NCBI GenBank assembly: GCA_965222535.1
Contig: OZ244957.1
Location: 372,001 to 436,000, forward strand
Source: G965222535 sp965222535
Lineage (GTDB): Bacteria; Pseudomonadota; Gammaproteobacteria; HK1
Length of the DNA: 64,000 bases
Reading direction: 5' to 3'
The number at the start of each line of letters is the position of its first letter. Position 1 is the first letter of the stretch. The position numbers and the translations under genes were made by a program. The notes below the pieces were generated by a model. It made no database searches. It worked only from the letters and a program-made list of their open reading frames with translations, and was not told where the DNA came from. Positions 51,998-61,100 of this stretch are shown one piece after another.

Positions 51998-52753
51998 TCA
52001 ATCGCTGATAACGTAAGGCGGTGCCCCTCCAAGGCGTGTGATGGCGTCGATCAGCACTTGCAGCTTGCCACTGTCAGGATCAATGTCGATACGTACCCGG
52101 TGCAGGGTTCCAGTAGCGGAATGCGAGGTGCTGATGTACACCGCTTCAGTGGTTATGGTTGACAAATTCTGTTGCAGCGCCAAAGCGTTGCGGTATGAGT
52201 GGAATGCGCCAGCCTGTAGATACGGTCGGCTGCTGCGCGCTGGCACCGCTCGTGGCAATGCGTGGATCTCAACCATTGCGGTACCGCGTCGGAGCATTCT
52301 CAGCGCTTTGGCGGCGGCGTAGGACAAGTCGATGATGCGATCGCCGTGGAATGGGCCGCGATCGTTGACGCGCACGATCTGCTTCCTGCCGTTCTCCAGA
52401 TTATGCACTTCGACATAGGTGGGCAGCGGCAGTTCCTTATGCGCCGCCGTCATCGCATACATGTTGTAGGTTTCTTGGCTGGATGTTTTGCGTCCATGAA
52501 ACTTCTCGCCGTACCAAGAGGCAATGCCGCGCTGTTGAAACCCACGGCTGCTGGTCAGCGGGTAGTAGCGCTTACTGAAAACCACATAGGATGGGGGATT
52601 GCCGTAGGCACTGCGCGGCTCTGCCTTGACCACCACCGGGGGTGCCGTAGGGCGCGTCGCGGTGGCACAGCCGGGCAATGCGATCACCCCTGACGCAAGC
52701 ACCAGTAACGGCAGCAGCAGGTGGAGGTTGCGGCGCATGCGGCAGCGCTTCAC
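51998..52753 (-). CDS. rlpA: Septal ring lytic transglycosylase RlpA (DPBB-SPOR lipoprotein)
   Basis: 251 residues. A signal peptide with lipobox LPGC (Cys29 from the GTG start) makes it an outer-membrane lipoprotein. The double-psi beta-barrel has ASWYGEKFHGRKTSSQE and VNDRGPFHGDRIIDLS. A C-terminal SPOR domain binds denuded glycan strands at the septum. The start lies in a 40-bp duplication; the ATG five codons after the GTG (52738) is an alternative. It follows mltB after 61 bp. Confidence 0.9.
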   Translation of the reverse strand: MKRCRMRRNLHLLLPLLVLASGVIALPGCATATRPTAPPVVVKAEPRSAYGNPPSYVVFSKRYYPLTSSRGFQQRGIASWYGEKFHGRKTSSQETYNMYAMTAAHKELPLPTYVEVHNLENGRKQIVRVNDRGPFHGDRIIDLSYAAAKALRMLRRGTAMVEIHALPRAVPARSSRPYLQAGAFHSYRNALALQQNLSTITTEAVYISTSHSATGTLHRVRIDIDPDSGKLQVLIDAITRLGGAPPYVISD

Positions 52754-52794
52754 ACAGCAGGTGGAGGTTGCGGCGCATGCGGCGGCGCTTCACA
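52715..52794 (-). repeat. 40-bp tandem duplication across the rlpA start
   Basis: The unit CAGCAGGTGGAGGTTGCGGC plus GCATGCGGC(A/G)GCGCTTCACA occurs at 52715-52754 and 52755-52794 with one mismatch. Because 40 is not a multiple of three, the upstream copy presents its start codons in another frame. Confidence 0.9.
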
Positions 52795-52814
52795 CAGTCG
52801 GCGGTGGTTGACGC

Positions 52815-53810
52815 TCAATGGCTTTGTTTGTTTTTGATAGCCAGCGCCAATTGGAACACTGCCATCGCGTACAGCGGGCTGCGGTTATAGCGGGTGATGA
52901 CATAGAAGTTGTCGAGCACCGCCCAGTGCTCATCGCTTTCTTTTTCAGCGAGTGAGATGAGCGCAGTGGCGGTGGTCGCGGGCAGATCGGTAGTGAACTG
53001 GATGCCTGCTTGGTGCAGCGCGGCCAGCGTGGTATGCGGCTTGTAACCTGCGTCCAACAGCGTCCTCGCATCGACGCCATGCACTTTGGCGCGCAGCGCG
53101 ATCGCCTCTTGCGGCTGCCATTGATGCTGGCTCAAGTAGTTAGCGATGCTGCCTATCGCGTCGCTCTCACCGCTGAGCAGGTTACGTGCCCCATCGCCGT
53201 CGAAATCGACGGCAAAGCGCTGGTAGCTGCTGGGAATGAATTGCGGGATCCCCATTGCCCCGGCATACGAACCAACGACAGTGCGCGGATCAAGCACGCC
53301 GCGGCGCGCCAATAACAGAAACTCGACCAGCTCGCCACGGAAGAATTGCGCCCGTCGCGGGTAGTGAAAAGCCAGCGTGTACAGCGCATCGAGCACCTTT
53401 GTGGTACCGCGATTGGCCCCGTAGCCAGTTTCTATACCGATGATCGCGACGATGATCTCGATCGGGATGTGGTAACGGTCGGCGGCGCGTTGCAATACGT
53501 TACGTTGTTTGCGCCAGAATGCGACACCGCCCTTTATGCGCTCTTCGGTCACAAAGATCCGCCGATAGCGATGCCAAGGCAAACGCTCTGCGGGTCGCTC
53601 CATTGACTGGATGATGCGCGCTTGATACACCGCCTCACTCAATAACGCTGACAGCGGTGCAGGCTCAAAACCGTGTTGGGCAACCATGAAAGCGACAAAC
53701 GGTTCTACCACGCTCTGGCGCTCAAGGTCGTCAGTAAAGGCTTGAGCGCAGCCCAGCAGCCACAGCACCACGACGGCGCAAACGGTGGGGCGGTGCATCG
53801 TTATCAGCAC
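52815..53810 (-). CDS. mltB: Membrane-bound lytic murein transglycosylase B
   Basis: 331 residues, GH103/MltB family. A signal peptide and lipobox LLGC (Cys21) indicate a lipoprotein. The catalytic Glu is in IIGIETGYG (E127). AGAMGIPQFIPSSYQRFAVDFDGDG is the family signature. GTG is the annotated start; the ATG four codons later (MHRPTV) is also possible. Upstream of rlpA in a peptidoglycan-remodelling operon. Confidence 0.94.
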   Translation of the reverse strand: MLITMHRPTVCAVVVLWLLGCAQAFTDDLERQSVVEPFVAFMVAQHGFEPAPLSALLSEAVYQARIIQSMERPAERLPWHRYRRIFVTEERIKGGVAFWRKQRNVLQRAADRYHIPIEIIVAIIGIETGYGANRGTTKVLDALYTLAFHYPRRAQFFRGELVEFLLLARRGVLDPRTVVGSYAGAMGIPQFIPSSYQRFAVDFDGDGARNLLSGESDAIGSIANYLSQHQWQPQEAIALRAKVHGVDARTLLDAGYKPHTTLAALHQAGIQFTTDLPATTATALISLAEKESDEHWAVLDNFYVITRYNRSPLYAMAVFQLALAIKNKQSH

Positions 53811-53895
53811 CGCAGCACGCTAGGCGCGCCTAGCTCCAGCAGGAACCGGCAACGTTTTGTCGGACAGCGACAAAGCAGGCGATATTTAAGCATTT

Positions 53896-54022
53896 TGGAA
53901 CCGCGAAAAACGGGGGGAAGGGATTGTTTTATTTTTAATTGGAAGTGCCGGCGGCGCGCCGTTCGCTGACCTCGTGCGCGTGGTCAACGGCACCGCGAAA
54001 TGATGCGTGGAAAGGGCATTTC
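53896..54022 (-). repeat. Composite dispersed repeat (family A), reverse orientation
   Basis: On the minus strand: ATGCCCTTTCCACGCATCAT, CGGTGCCGTTGACCACGC, GAGGTCAGCGAACGGCGC, CAATTAAAAATAAAACAATC and the tail CCCGTTTTTCGCGGTTCC. All blocks of the composite element are present in order, with CGCGG in place of CGAGG. It fills the 300-bp space between the DUF2723 gene and mltB. Confidence 0.8.
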
Positions 54023-54110
54023 CTGAATAGGCGCTACCGCCTATTGAAGTTATCCGGGCGGCAACTGAAACAACACACCGCCCAGCCCTCGAATCAGACT
54101 GCGCATCATA

Positions 54111-56243
54111 TCACTTCATCAACGACCGTAGGGCATTATGCGCTGGACCGGTGCTCTGGATCTGTGTCGCTTGGCGGTAACTCGCTTTGGCTTCTTCTCT
54201 GTCGCCAAGCTTCTGCGCCAGTAAGCCGTTGAGGTAATAAAACGTCGCCAAGTGATTTTTATTGCGATCATCTCGCGCCAAACCTTTGGCTTTCTCGAAG
54301 CGTGGTTTAATAAAAGCCAGTTGCGAGTCATTGCTGCTCGGCAATAAAACTTGCAGCAGGCCCATCAAAGACCAGTAATTACTCTCGACCTTTGGCAGAA
54401 TATCAGCAATATAATCACTGGGTTGCAGGTTACGCAACTGCAACATGCGACCGATATAGCGACCGTATTGCTGGATCAGGGAGTTGCGTTTATAGTCGGC
54501 CCAGCGATCGTGACTGTCAGGAGTTTTGAGCAGTTGCCTGAAAAGCATTTTTGATGGCTCACTCTCGATTATTTTGAAAACGCCCGATTTTATATCGGCA
54601 TCCAGCTTGTATAAATACCCGTGATGCTCATTCCCTGTTTTTTTGACCGGGTTCACTATGGTGTAATAAATCGGGCGCTTGGTGTTGTCGAAAAATGTAT
54701 TCCAGGCTTTGTCCTTGGCGGCGTTGCTCCAGAATGGGTGTACGATACGATCCTGAAACAACAGCCCCTGTGAATTCATTAGCCGTATATCAGGGCGTTT
54801 GCCTTCGATCAGATGCAGGTAGGCGAGCTGTGGCGTATCGAAATCGCCAAAGGTTACGACGATCGCGTTCTTCTCGGCCAGATTGAGGATCGACAGCGCC
54901 TGATCGGCGGCGAAAGTATCGGCGGCGCGGTAGTTGATGCGCGCGTTCGATACCCCAACCGCCAGCAACGACAGCACGGCGCTGGTCCACAACAGCCCCC
55001 GCCAACGCCGGCGGTGGACGCCGATGACGCTGGCGATGGCTGCGAGACCGTAACCAAACCACAGCGCGAAGATACAGTAGGTCACCAACTGATAGGGGCG
55101 AAAGACGGCGATTTCGAGGTATTCATAATCGAAGCCTAAAAGGATTAGCAACAGCAGGGTACCGCAGGCAAATGCTAGGATTTCGCCGATGACGCCGACG
55201 CGAAAGCCGCGCTGCAGCGCGACACAGACGCCGCAGACGGCGACCAGCGCCCCCAAGGGGCTGAGCTGCCACCACAGTTGAGTCAGTAGGTAACGACCAT
55301 ACAACAGTTTATCGTTCCAGCCGGCGTCGGCTTGCTGGTCCACCCCGCTGTAAACAGTGCGCCCGACATATCGGATAAATGCCTCCCAAGTATTGATCGA
55401 GCCGGCGAAATTGACGATCGGCGATTGATGCGAGCGCCACACCATCCAGCCATAGAGTGCAGCGGCGACCAACAACCCAAGCGCGATCAGATACAGGCTG
55501 CGCCTCCAGAAATCACCCTTCGCGGCGAGGGCATAAAACAATACCATCGGGGTCGCGAGGATCAACAACGGCCAGTGATTGGCAAGGCCAAGGCCATAGC
55601 TGATGGCAGCGGCGATCCACAGCCAACGCTGGCGCTGCGCCACCGCTTCTTGCACCAGCAGCAGGGTTAGAAACAACATCGCGGTATTGGTGGTATAGAC
55701 GTCAGCGATCAGCGCTTGTGACCAGAAATGCTCCGATACGGCTAACCCACCCCCGGCGAGGCAGGCGGCCCACACATTGGCGCTGCGGCGCAGCACGATG
55801 AATGCAATGCAAACGCAGGTTACGGCCCCCATCAGGCCGCTCAGCGCATGCACGCGCCAAGCGATGCTTTCCAACGGAAACCACGTAGCGAGCCAGCTCA
55901 GCAGGACGTAAAACGGATACCCTGGCGGGTGAGCGATGCCAAGGTATTTGGCGACGAGGATGAAGATGCCATCGTCTTCCATCATCACCGTCCGCGGCGT
56001 TGCCGCGGCGTAAAGCAGCAGCGTTGCCGCAAACAGCCCGCCTAAAGCGAAGGCATCGCGGCGTACTGTCAGCGGCGCAAGCACTGGGGCAATGCAGGCC
56101 TCAAAGGCGCGCCGCAGCCAGCTCCCCGGGGGGCGCTGCGCAAGCCATTTTAACCGTTGCGTCAGTTGCGTGAGAACAAGCGCCGCCGCAGGCACCGACC
56201 GATTGGCTTTGCGCGCTTTTGCGCGCCTTTTTCGCTTAGGCAT
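54111..56243 (-). CDS. DUF2723 family membrane protein with TPR tail (GT-C-like)
   Basis: 710 residues. A basic N-terminus precedes about 11 hydrophobic helices in residues 65-430. The first loop contains MMEDDGIFILVAKYLGIAHPPGYPF, the acidic motif and HPPGYP signature of DUF2723 proteins, distant relatives of GT-C O-mannosyltransferases. A soluble C-terminal part ends with a TPR-like motif (YYLNGLLAQKLGDREEAKASYRQA). It likely modifies proteins or glycans on the periplasmic side using a lipid-linked sugar; donor and acceptor are unknown. Being near the giant surface protein makes a glycosylation link possible. The 115 bp before the next gene hold no gene. Confidence 0.8.
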   Translation of the reverse strand: MPKRKRRAKARKANRSVPAAALVLTQLTQRLKWLAQRPPGSWLRRAFEACIAPVLAPLTVRRDAFALGGLFAATLLLYAAATPRTVMMEDDGIFILVAKYLGIAHPPGYPFYVLLSWLATWFPLESIAWRVHALSGLMGAVTCVCIAFIVLRRSANVWAACLAGGGLAVSEHFWSQALIADVYTTNTAMLFLTLLLVQEAVAQRQRWLWIAAAISYGLGLANHWPLLILATPMVLFYALAAKGDFWRRSLYLIALGLLVAAALYGWMVWRSHQSPIVNFAGSINTWEAFIRYVGRTVYSGVDQQADAGWNDKLLYGRYLLTQLWWQLSPLGALVAVCGVCVALQRGFRVGVIGEILAFACGTLLLLILLGFDYEYLEIAVFRPYQLVTYCIFALWFGYGLAAIASVIGVHRRRWRGLLWTSAVLSLLAVGVSNARINYRAADTFAADQALSILNLAEKNAIVVTFGDFDTPQLAYLHLIEGKRPDIRLMNSQGLLFQDRIVHPFWSNAAKDKAWNTFFDNTKRPIYYTIVNPVKKTGNEHHGYLYKLDADIKSGVFKIIESEPSKMLFRQLLKTPDSHDRWADYKRNSLIQQYGRYIGRMLQLRNLQPSDYIADILPKVESNYWSLMGLLQVLLPSSNDSQLAFIKPRFEKAKGLARDDRNKNHLATFYYLNGLLAQKLGDREEAKASYRQATQIQSTGPAHNALRSLMK

Positions 56244-56358
56244 TGCAGCACTCGCGGGATCGATGTGAAGCTTAGGCTGGCACGGGGCACCGCGGAAGCA
56301 GCGGCGTGCTGCGGCACCCTGGGTGTTATATTGGAGGAAGGGTTATAAACTAACGGCT

Positions 56359-57648
56359 TTATGGGTTCGGCGGCGCTTCCCTTAGCGCCGCTCCGACGTG
56401 CGACAGGTCGGCACCGCTCGGGTATTGGTAGGCGCGCAAGCCGAACTCCGGAAGCACCGCGATCAGGTGATCGAAGATGTCGCTCTGGATCGCCTCATGA
56501 GCCATCCACACCGTGTCGTTGGTGAAAACATAGACCTCCAGCGGCAGCCCATTAGCGGTGGGTGATAGCTGGCGCACCATCAGCGTCATGTCCTGGCGGA
56601 TGTTGGGGTGATTACGCAGATAGGCCACGCAGTAGGCGCGGAACATGCCGATGTTGGTCAGTCGCCGGGCATTGATCAGCTCTTTGAGATCGTTACCCAT
56701 CGCGGCGTTGTGCGCTTTTATCTCCGCGAGCTTGGCGTTGAGGTGGTCACGCAGCAAGCGGATGCGCTGGAAGTGCAAGAGCAACGGCTCGTCGGCGAAG
56801 CGGATGCTGCGCAAGTCGATGCACAGTGCGCGCATGATGCGCCGTCCACCGGCTTCGCTCATCCCTCGCCAGTTCTTGAAAGAATCGGATATCAACGCGT
56901 AGGTCGGGATGGTGGTAATGGTCAGATCCCAGTTGCGCACCTTAACTGTCGTGAGTGAGACGTCGAACACTTCGCCGTCGGCACCGCGGGCAGGCATCTC
57001 CAGCCAATCGCCTTCCATGACCATGTGGTTGACCGCCAGTTGGTAGCCGGCGACGAGACCGAGAATGGCGTCCTTGAAGACCAGCAGCAAGATAGCGGTA
57101 AGGGCACCGAGTCCAGAGACGAAGACCAGCGGCGACTTGCCAAGGAGCGCCGAGAGAATGAAGATCAGCCCGATCAGGTTAATCAACAGCTTAGCCGCTT
57201 GAATGTAAGTCTTGGCTGAGTAGCGCTTGCCGACCGGGTTGCGCTGCCAGACATCGCGCACGAAGTTCAACGCACCGTCGAGCACCAGCAAGACGATCAG
57301 GATCAGATAACTGTTGACCAGCACCTGCAGTAGCTGCAGCAGATCGCTGTGACCGGCGAAGACGGTCGGTGCTAAGGCATCAATGAAGAACACCGGCGCG
57401 AGGTGTGCGCAGCGGGTGATGATCGCGTTGCGTACCAGCAGATCGTCCCAATGGGTCGGGCTGCGACGGATCAGCGGGTGGATAACGTGGGAGATCAGGC
57501 GCTTGATGAAAAAATAGGAAAGCAGCGCCAAGCCGTTAAAAACCACACCGACGAGCACCACGGAGAGCACTTGCGCGGCACCTGGAGAGAGCTGGAGCTG
57601 GACGAGCCGATCAGCAAGGCTCATGACTGTCAAGGGGATGGGGGCCAT
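56359..57648 (-). CDS. MscS-family mechanosensitive channel (YbdG-like)
   Basis: 429 residues from the ATG at 57648; starts at 57624 or 57753 are alternatives and none has a convincing SD. Five hydrophobic segments lead into the MscS pore helix region (VSGLGALTAILLLVFKDAILGLVAGYQLAVNHMVMEGDWLEM) and the beta domain GEVFDVSLTTVKVRNWDLTITTIPT. The long insertion and the RRIMRALCIDL, VYVFT region fit the YbdG branch rather than small MscS. It protects against hypo-osmotic shock. Confidence 0.87.
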   Translation of the reverse strand: MAPIPLTVMSLADRLVQLQLSPGAAQVLSVVLVGVVFNGLALLSYFFIKRLISHVIHPLIRRSPTHWDDLLVRNAIITRCAHLAPVFFIDALAPTVFAGHSDLLQLLQVLVNSYLILIVLLVLDGALNFVRDVWQRNPVGKRYSAKTYIQAAKLLINLIGLIFILSALLGKSPLVFVSGLGALTAILLLVFKDAILGLVAGYQLAVNHMVMEGDWLEMPARGADGEVFDVSLTTVKVRNWDLTITTIPTYALISDSFKNWRGMSEAGGRRIMRALCIDLRSIRFADEPLLLHFQRIRLLRDHLNAKLAEIKAHNAAMGNDLKELINARRLTNIGMFRAYCVAYLRNHPNIRQDMTLMVRQLSPTANGLPLEVYVFTNDTVWMAHEAIQSDIFDHLIAVLPEFGLRAYQYPSGADLSHVGAALREAPPNP

Positions 57649-57796
57649 TGGATCAGAGAGATTGGGTCTCGGAGAGTGTTTTTCTAGGGACGCAGGGCAG
57701 CCGCTGGGGCGGGTTATCCAACGCCTCTCTCCTGAATAAGGAATAGGGGACATTGCTGCTTTGCGGACACGACAAAGCTGCTTATTGACGATCCGC

Positions 57797-57920
57797 AGCG
57801 TGTATTATATGCTGCCCAGCATCGGGCGCTAAGCAGCACGTATTATATGCTGCCCCGCATCGGGCACTAAGCAGCGCGTATTATATGCTGCTTATATGCT
57901 GCCCCGCATCGGGTGCTACG
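57797..57920. repeat. 38-bp tandem repeat array
   Basis: Three units with TATTATATGCTGCC(C/A)GCAT at 57803, 57841 and 57879, plus a partial fourth with a small internal deletion. The intervening bases (CGGGCxCTAAGCAGC) are well kept. It is in the 390-bp gap between the MscS-like gene and the giant surface-protein gene, which also holds a family A fragment (57928 on) and a reverse composite fragment near 57996-58030. Confidence 0.88.
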
Positions 57921-58102
57921 CTATTGAGGGCTTGTCTATTGAGAGAAGGGTTATATACTCATACTATTTGAATAAATGTTTTTAACTTTAAATAGGTGCG
58001 TCTGCGGCACCATGAAATAACTACTGGGAAGTTCTTCTCCTCACAGAGACACCGCCCGAAGGATCACAAGTATAAAGCAATGACTGACATGACAGGTGAT
58101 GA

Positions 58103-58150
58103 TGCCTCTTTCGCCAAACCTCGATCCCGTTGAGGTTTTTCGATGTTCCC
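58103..58150 (+). repeat. Dispersed repeat (family A) overlapping a start codon
   Basis: TTCGCCAAACCTCGATCCC, then GTTGAGGTTTTTCGATGTTC. In the consensus the tail is CGAGGTTCCC; here G has become T, creating the ATG at 58143. GAGG at 58132-58135 stands 7 bases before it. Confidence 0.85.
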
Positions 58151-61100
58151 CCTGATAAAGCGCGCCGTGGTGCTGCTCGCGCAGCAGCGGCGGCGGCGCA
58201 GCGCCCGGCGCACAGTGCTGCCGATCGCCGCGGCGCTGCTGCTGTTGGCGGTGGCGCCAGCCGTGGTTGCTCAAACCGTCACCACCACCACCTTTAATCC
58301 GCCCGCGGGTGCTACCTTTAACCTGCAGGAAGGGCTTGATGGTTCTGCTACGCCAATCGCAGTAGGGATTATCCAGATAGTGCTAAGGAGATCTCCTAGT
58401 ACCACTGATTTTGTAGATGAACAGTGTCGTCTGGATACTTCATATCCAGACACCGCATTTTTCACGATCAGCCCAGGGGAAGACATACTAAAGACCTCTT
58501 CCGTTGTGGACGGTGTCAACACAGTTACCACTTCCTACAACTGCACTTTGAGTTATATAGGGACTGGCGCAAACTTAGGAGACATTCTCACAACATCCGT
58601 TCTGGCAGAGAGCAGTACTAGCATCCTGGGCGCTGAGTACATAGTTGCGGTGGTGGGACCTCCCTCCACCACCACCACCTTTAATCCGCCCGCGGGTGCT
58701 ACCTTTACCCTGATGGAAGAGCTTGATGGTTCTACTACGCCAATCGTAGTAGGGACTATCCAGATAGTGCTAAGGACATCTCCTAGTACCATTGGTCCTG
58801 TAAATGAACGGTGTTATCTGGGTACTTCTAATCCAGACACCGCATTTTTCACGATCAACAGAGGGGAAGTACTAAAGACCTCTTCCGTTGTGGACGGTGA
58901 AGGCACAGTTACCACTTCCTACAACTGCACTTTGAGTTATATAGGGACTGGCGCAAACGCGGAAGACATTCTCACACCAAACGTTGTGGCAGAGAGCAGT
59001 AATAGCCTCAGTGACGCTGGGTACATAGTTAACGTGAGGGGTACACTGACATTTGATGACGCCAATCCCCAATTCAGCTTCGCATACAGTGACCTCGGGG
59101 ATGACGGGACGGTGGTAGTGGGTACCGTGCGCGTTGCTACCATGACGGAATCGGATGATGCCCTCACCTATACGGTAGATAATCCGCTCTACCGCATCAC
59201 TTCTGTGGGGGTGCTATCTTACATTGGCGCCGGGGCGGGGGCGAGCGATACGCCACACAGGTTGAACATCAGCGCAGCCCATCCATCTTACGACTCTGCC
59301 GCCACCCTCGCCGAGGTCCGCTTTCCCCATTACCTTCTGTTTGCCGCTACCCAGAGCTACACGTTTGATTTACCCGAGGGGGTCGGTGCCAGCAGCACCG
59401 CGCCCATCTTGCTCGGCAGCATCGCTCCTGTCGATACATCAGAGAACGAGGCGTCCTGTGCGTTTGTCAATGGTCAAACCGTCGATCAACGGCCACGCGA
59501 CAGCAGCGGGCGATTCGAGATTGAGAATCGTAACGGCGAGTGCATTTTATACTACATCGGCGCGGCTTTAGCTACGGGTGCTGGTGATATTGTGGTGCCG
59601 GTGAGCGCGGCTTACTCCAACCGCTCTATCAACGCTGCGTTCACCATCAGGGTCCTCGATCCCCCTAGCAACAATTACACCTTCGAGCTGAACCAGTACG
59701 ATAACGTCAACCTTCATACCATCATCGGCAGTAGCGGTAGTGGCAGTGGCGGGCAGATCACGACGGCGAGCGGGCCGATCACACTTTATCTGGATCCTCC
59801 CGAGCCCATTACTGAGGTTATCAACGCCTCCAGCTATGAAATCGTAAGCACCAATAACAGCGAGCGCTTCAGCATCGATACCGCGGGCACGCTTTTCTAC
59901 ATCGGAGTATTCGGCGAGGCACAGGATACCCGCGTGTTATTGCGCACTCGCGAGGGGCAAAATACTGCTTTTACAAACCTGTATATTGATGTGCAGGGCA
60001 TGGAGTTCGTACCGCAGCAGACCTATAACTTTACTTTGGGTGCCAACATCAGTGGGCAGGGACAGGCGATATTGCTTGGCACGATCGTCGCTACTGATGG
60101 ATTGGGGCTCACGGGACCAAGACGCAATTTCTATCGTTTCCTTGACGGGCTATCTTTTGCCCCAGACGAGGATGTTTTCTTTGACAGTTATGACAGCCCT
60201 CAGCAGAACTTCGCTCTGCACAATCACGATCCTAATGATCCTGCACATATAGGGCATCAAAATGGCGTAGGGTATTTGTATTATATCGGTACTGGAACAA
60301 ATCAAACGACTGCTTTGGCGATAACAGCGCTGTCGTATTTTAACCCTCTGCGCCAGACGAGTGTCATTTTCACCGTGGAGGTCGCTACAGTTAATTTCGA
60401 TCCGCTGATTTATGTTTTTACGCTGAGCCGCGGTTTTGACGCCAGTGTTGAGCCGCTGCTCCTGGGCCGCCTGCCGGCGAGTGACGAGCTGGGCGAAACC
60501 GTCACCTACGGCATTTTAGATGCTGGCGTCGACCATTTATTCAGCATCAACGCCAGCAGCGGCGACCTGTATTACATTAGCGGCGTTCCAGGCGCGGGGC
60601 CTTATACTGAACACGACTTCCTAACCATTTATGGGGTGGTTGGCAGCCCTAGCATTATAGGGGGGCAGCGGGCGGGCTTTGCCTACGTTTTCTTTACGGT
60701 GGAGAACGATCAGGCACCGGAATTTACCGAGGAGATTTACGCGTTTGATTTGCAAGCCCGGGCAAGCGGAACCCCAGATGCGATTGTTATGGGCACCATC
60801 GCCGCTACCGATGGCAATCACGATGTACCTCTTCGCTATTCAATAGTCAGCGGTAATGAAGGCGAAAGCTTCACTATCGACGCGGCCAACGGCGTACTCA
60901 GTTATATCGGCAGCGGTGAAACGTTGAGCGCCAGCCTGTACGACTATCGGCTGGAAGTCAGGGTTGACGATGGCTTGGTTAATCTTGCTGCGACTACTGA
61001 CGTGCAGATAACCAATATAGGCGTTTCGATCGACCTTGTTAGTCTGCAATTTGTAAATCCAGGCGAGATTTACAACTTTAGCCTTGATCAGGGTTACGAT

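Noticed and set aside
57797..57920. CRISPR-like array
   Set aside because: Units are contiguous with no unique spacers and no cas genes are nearby; a plain tandem repeat.
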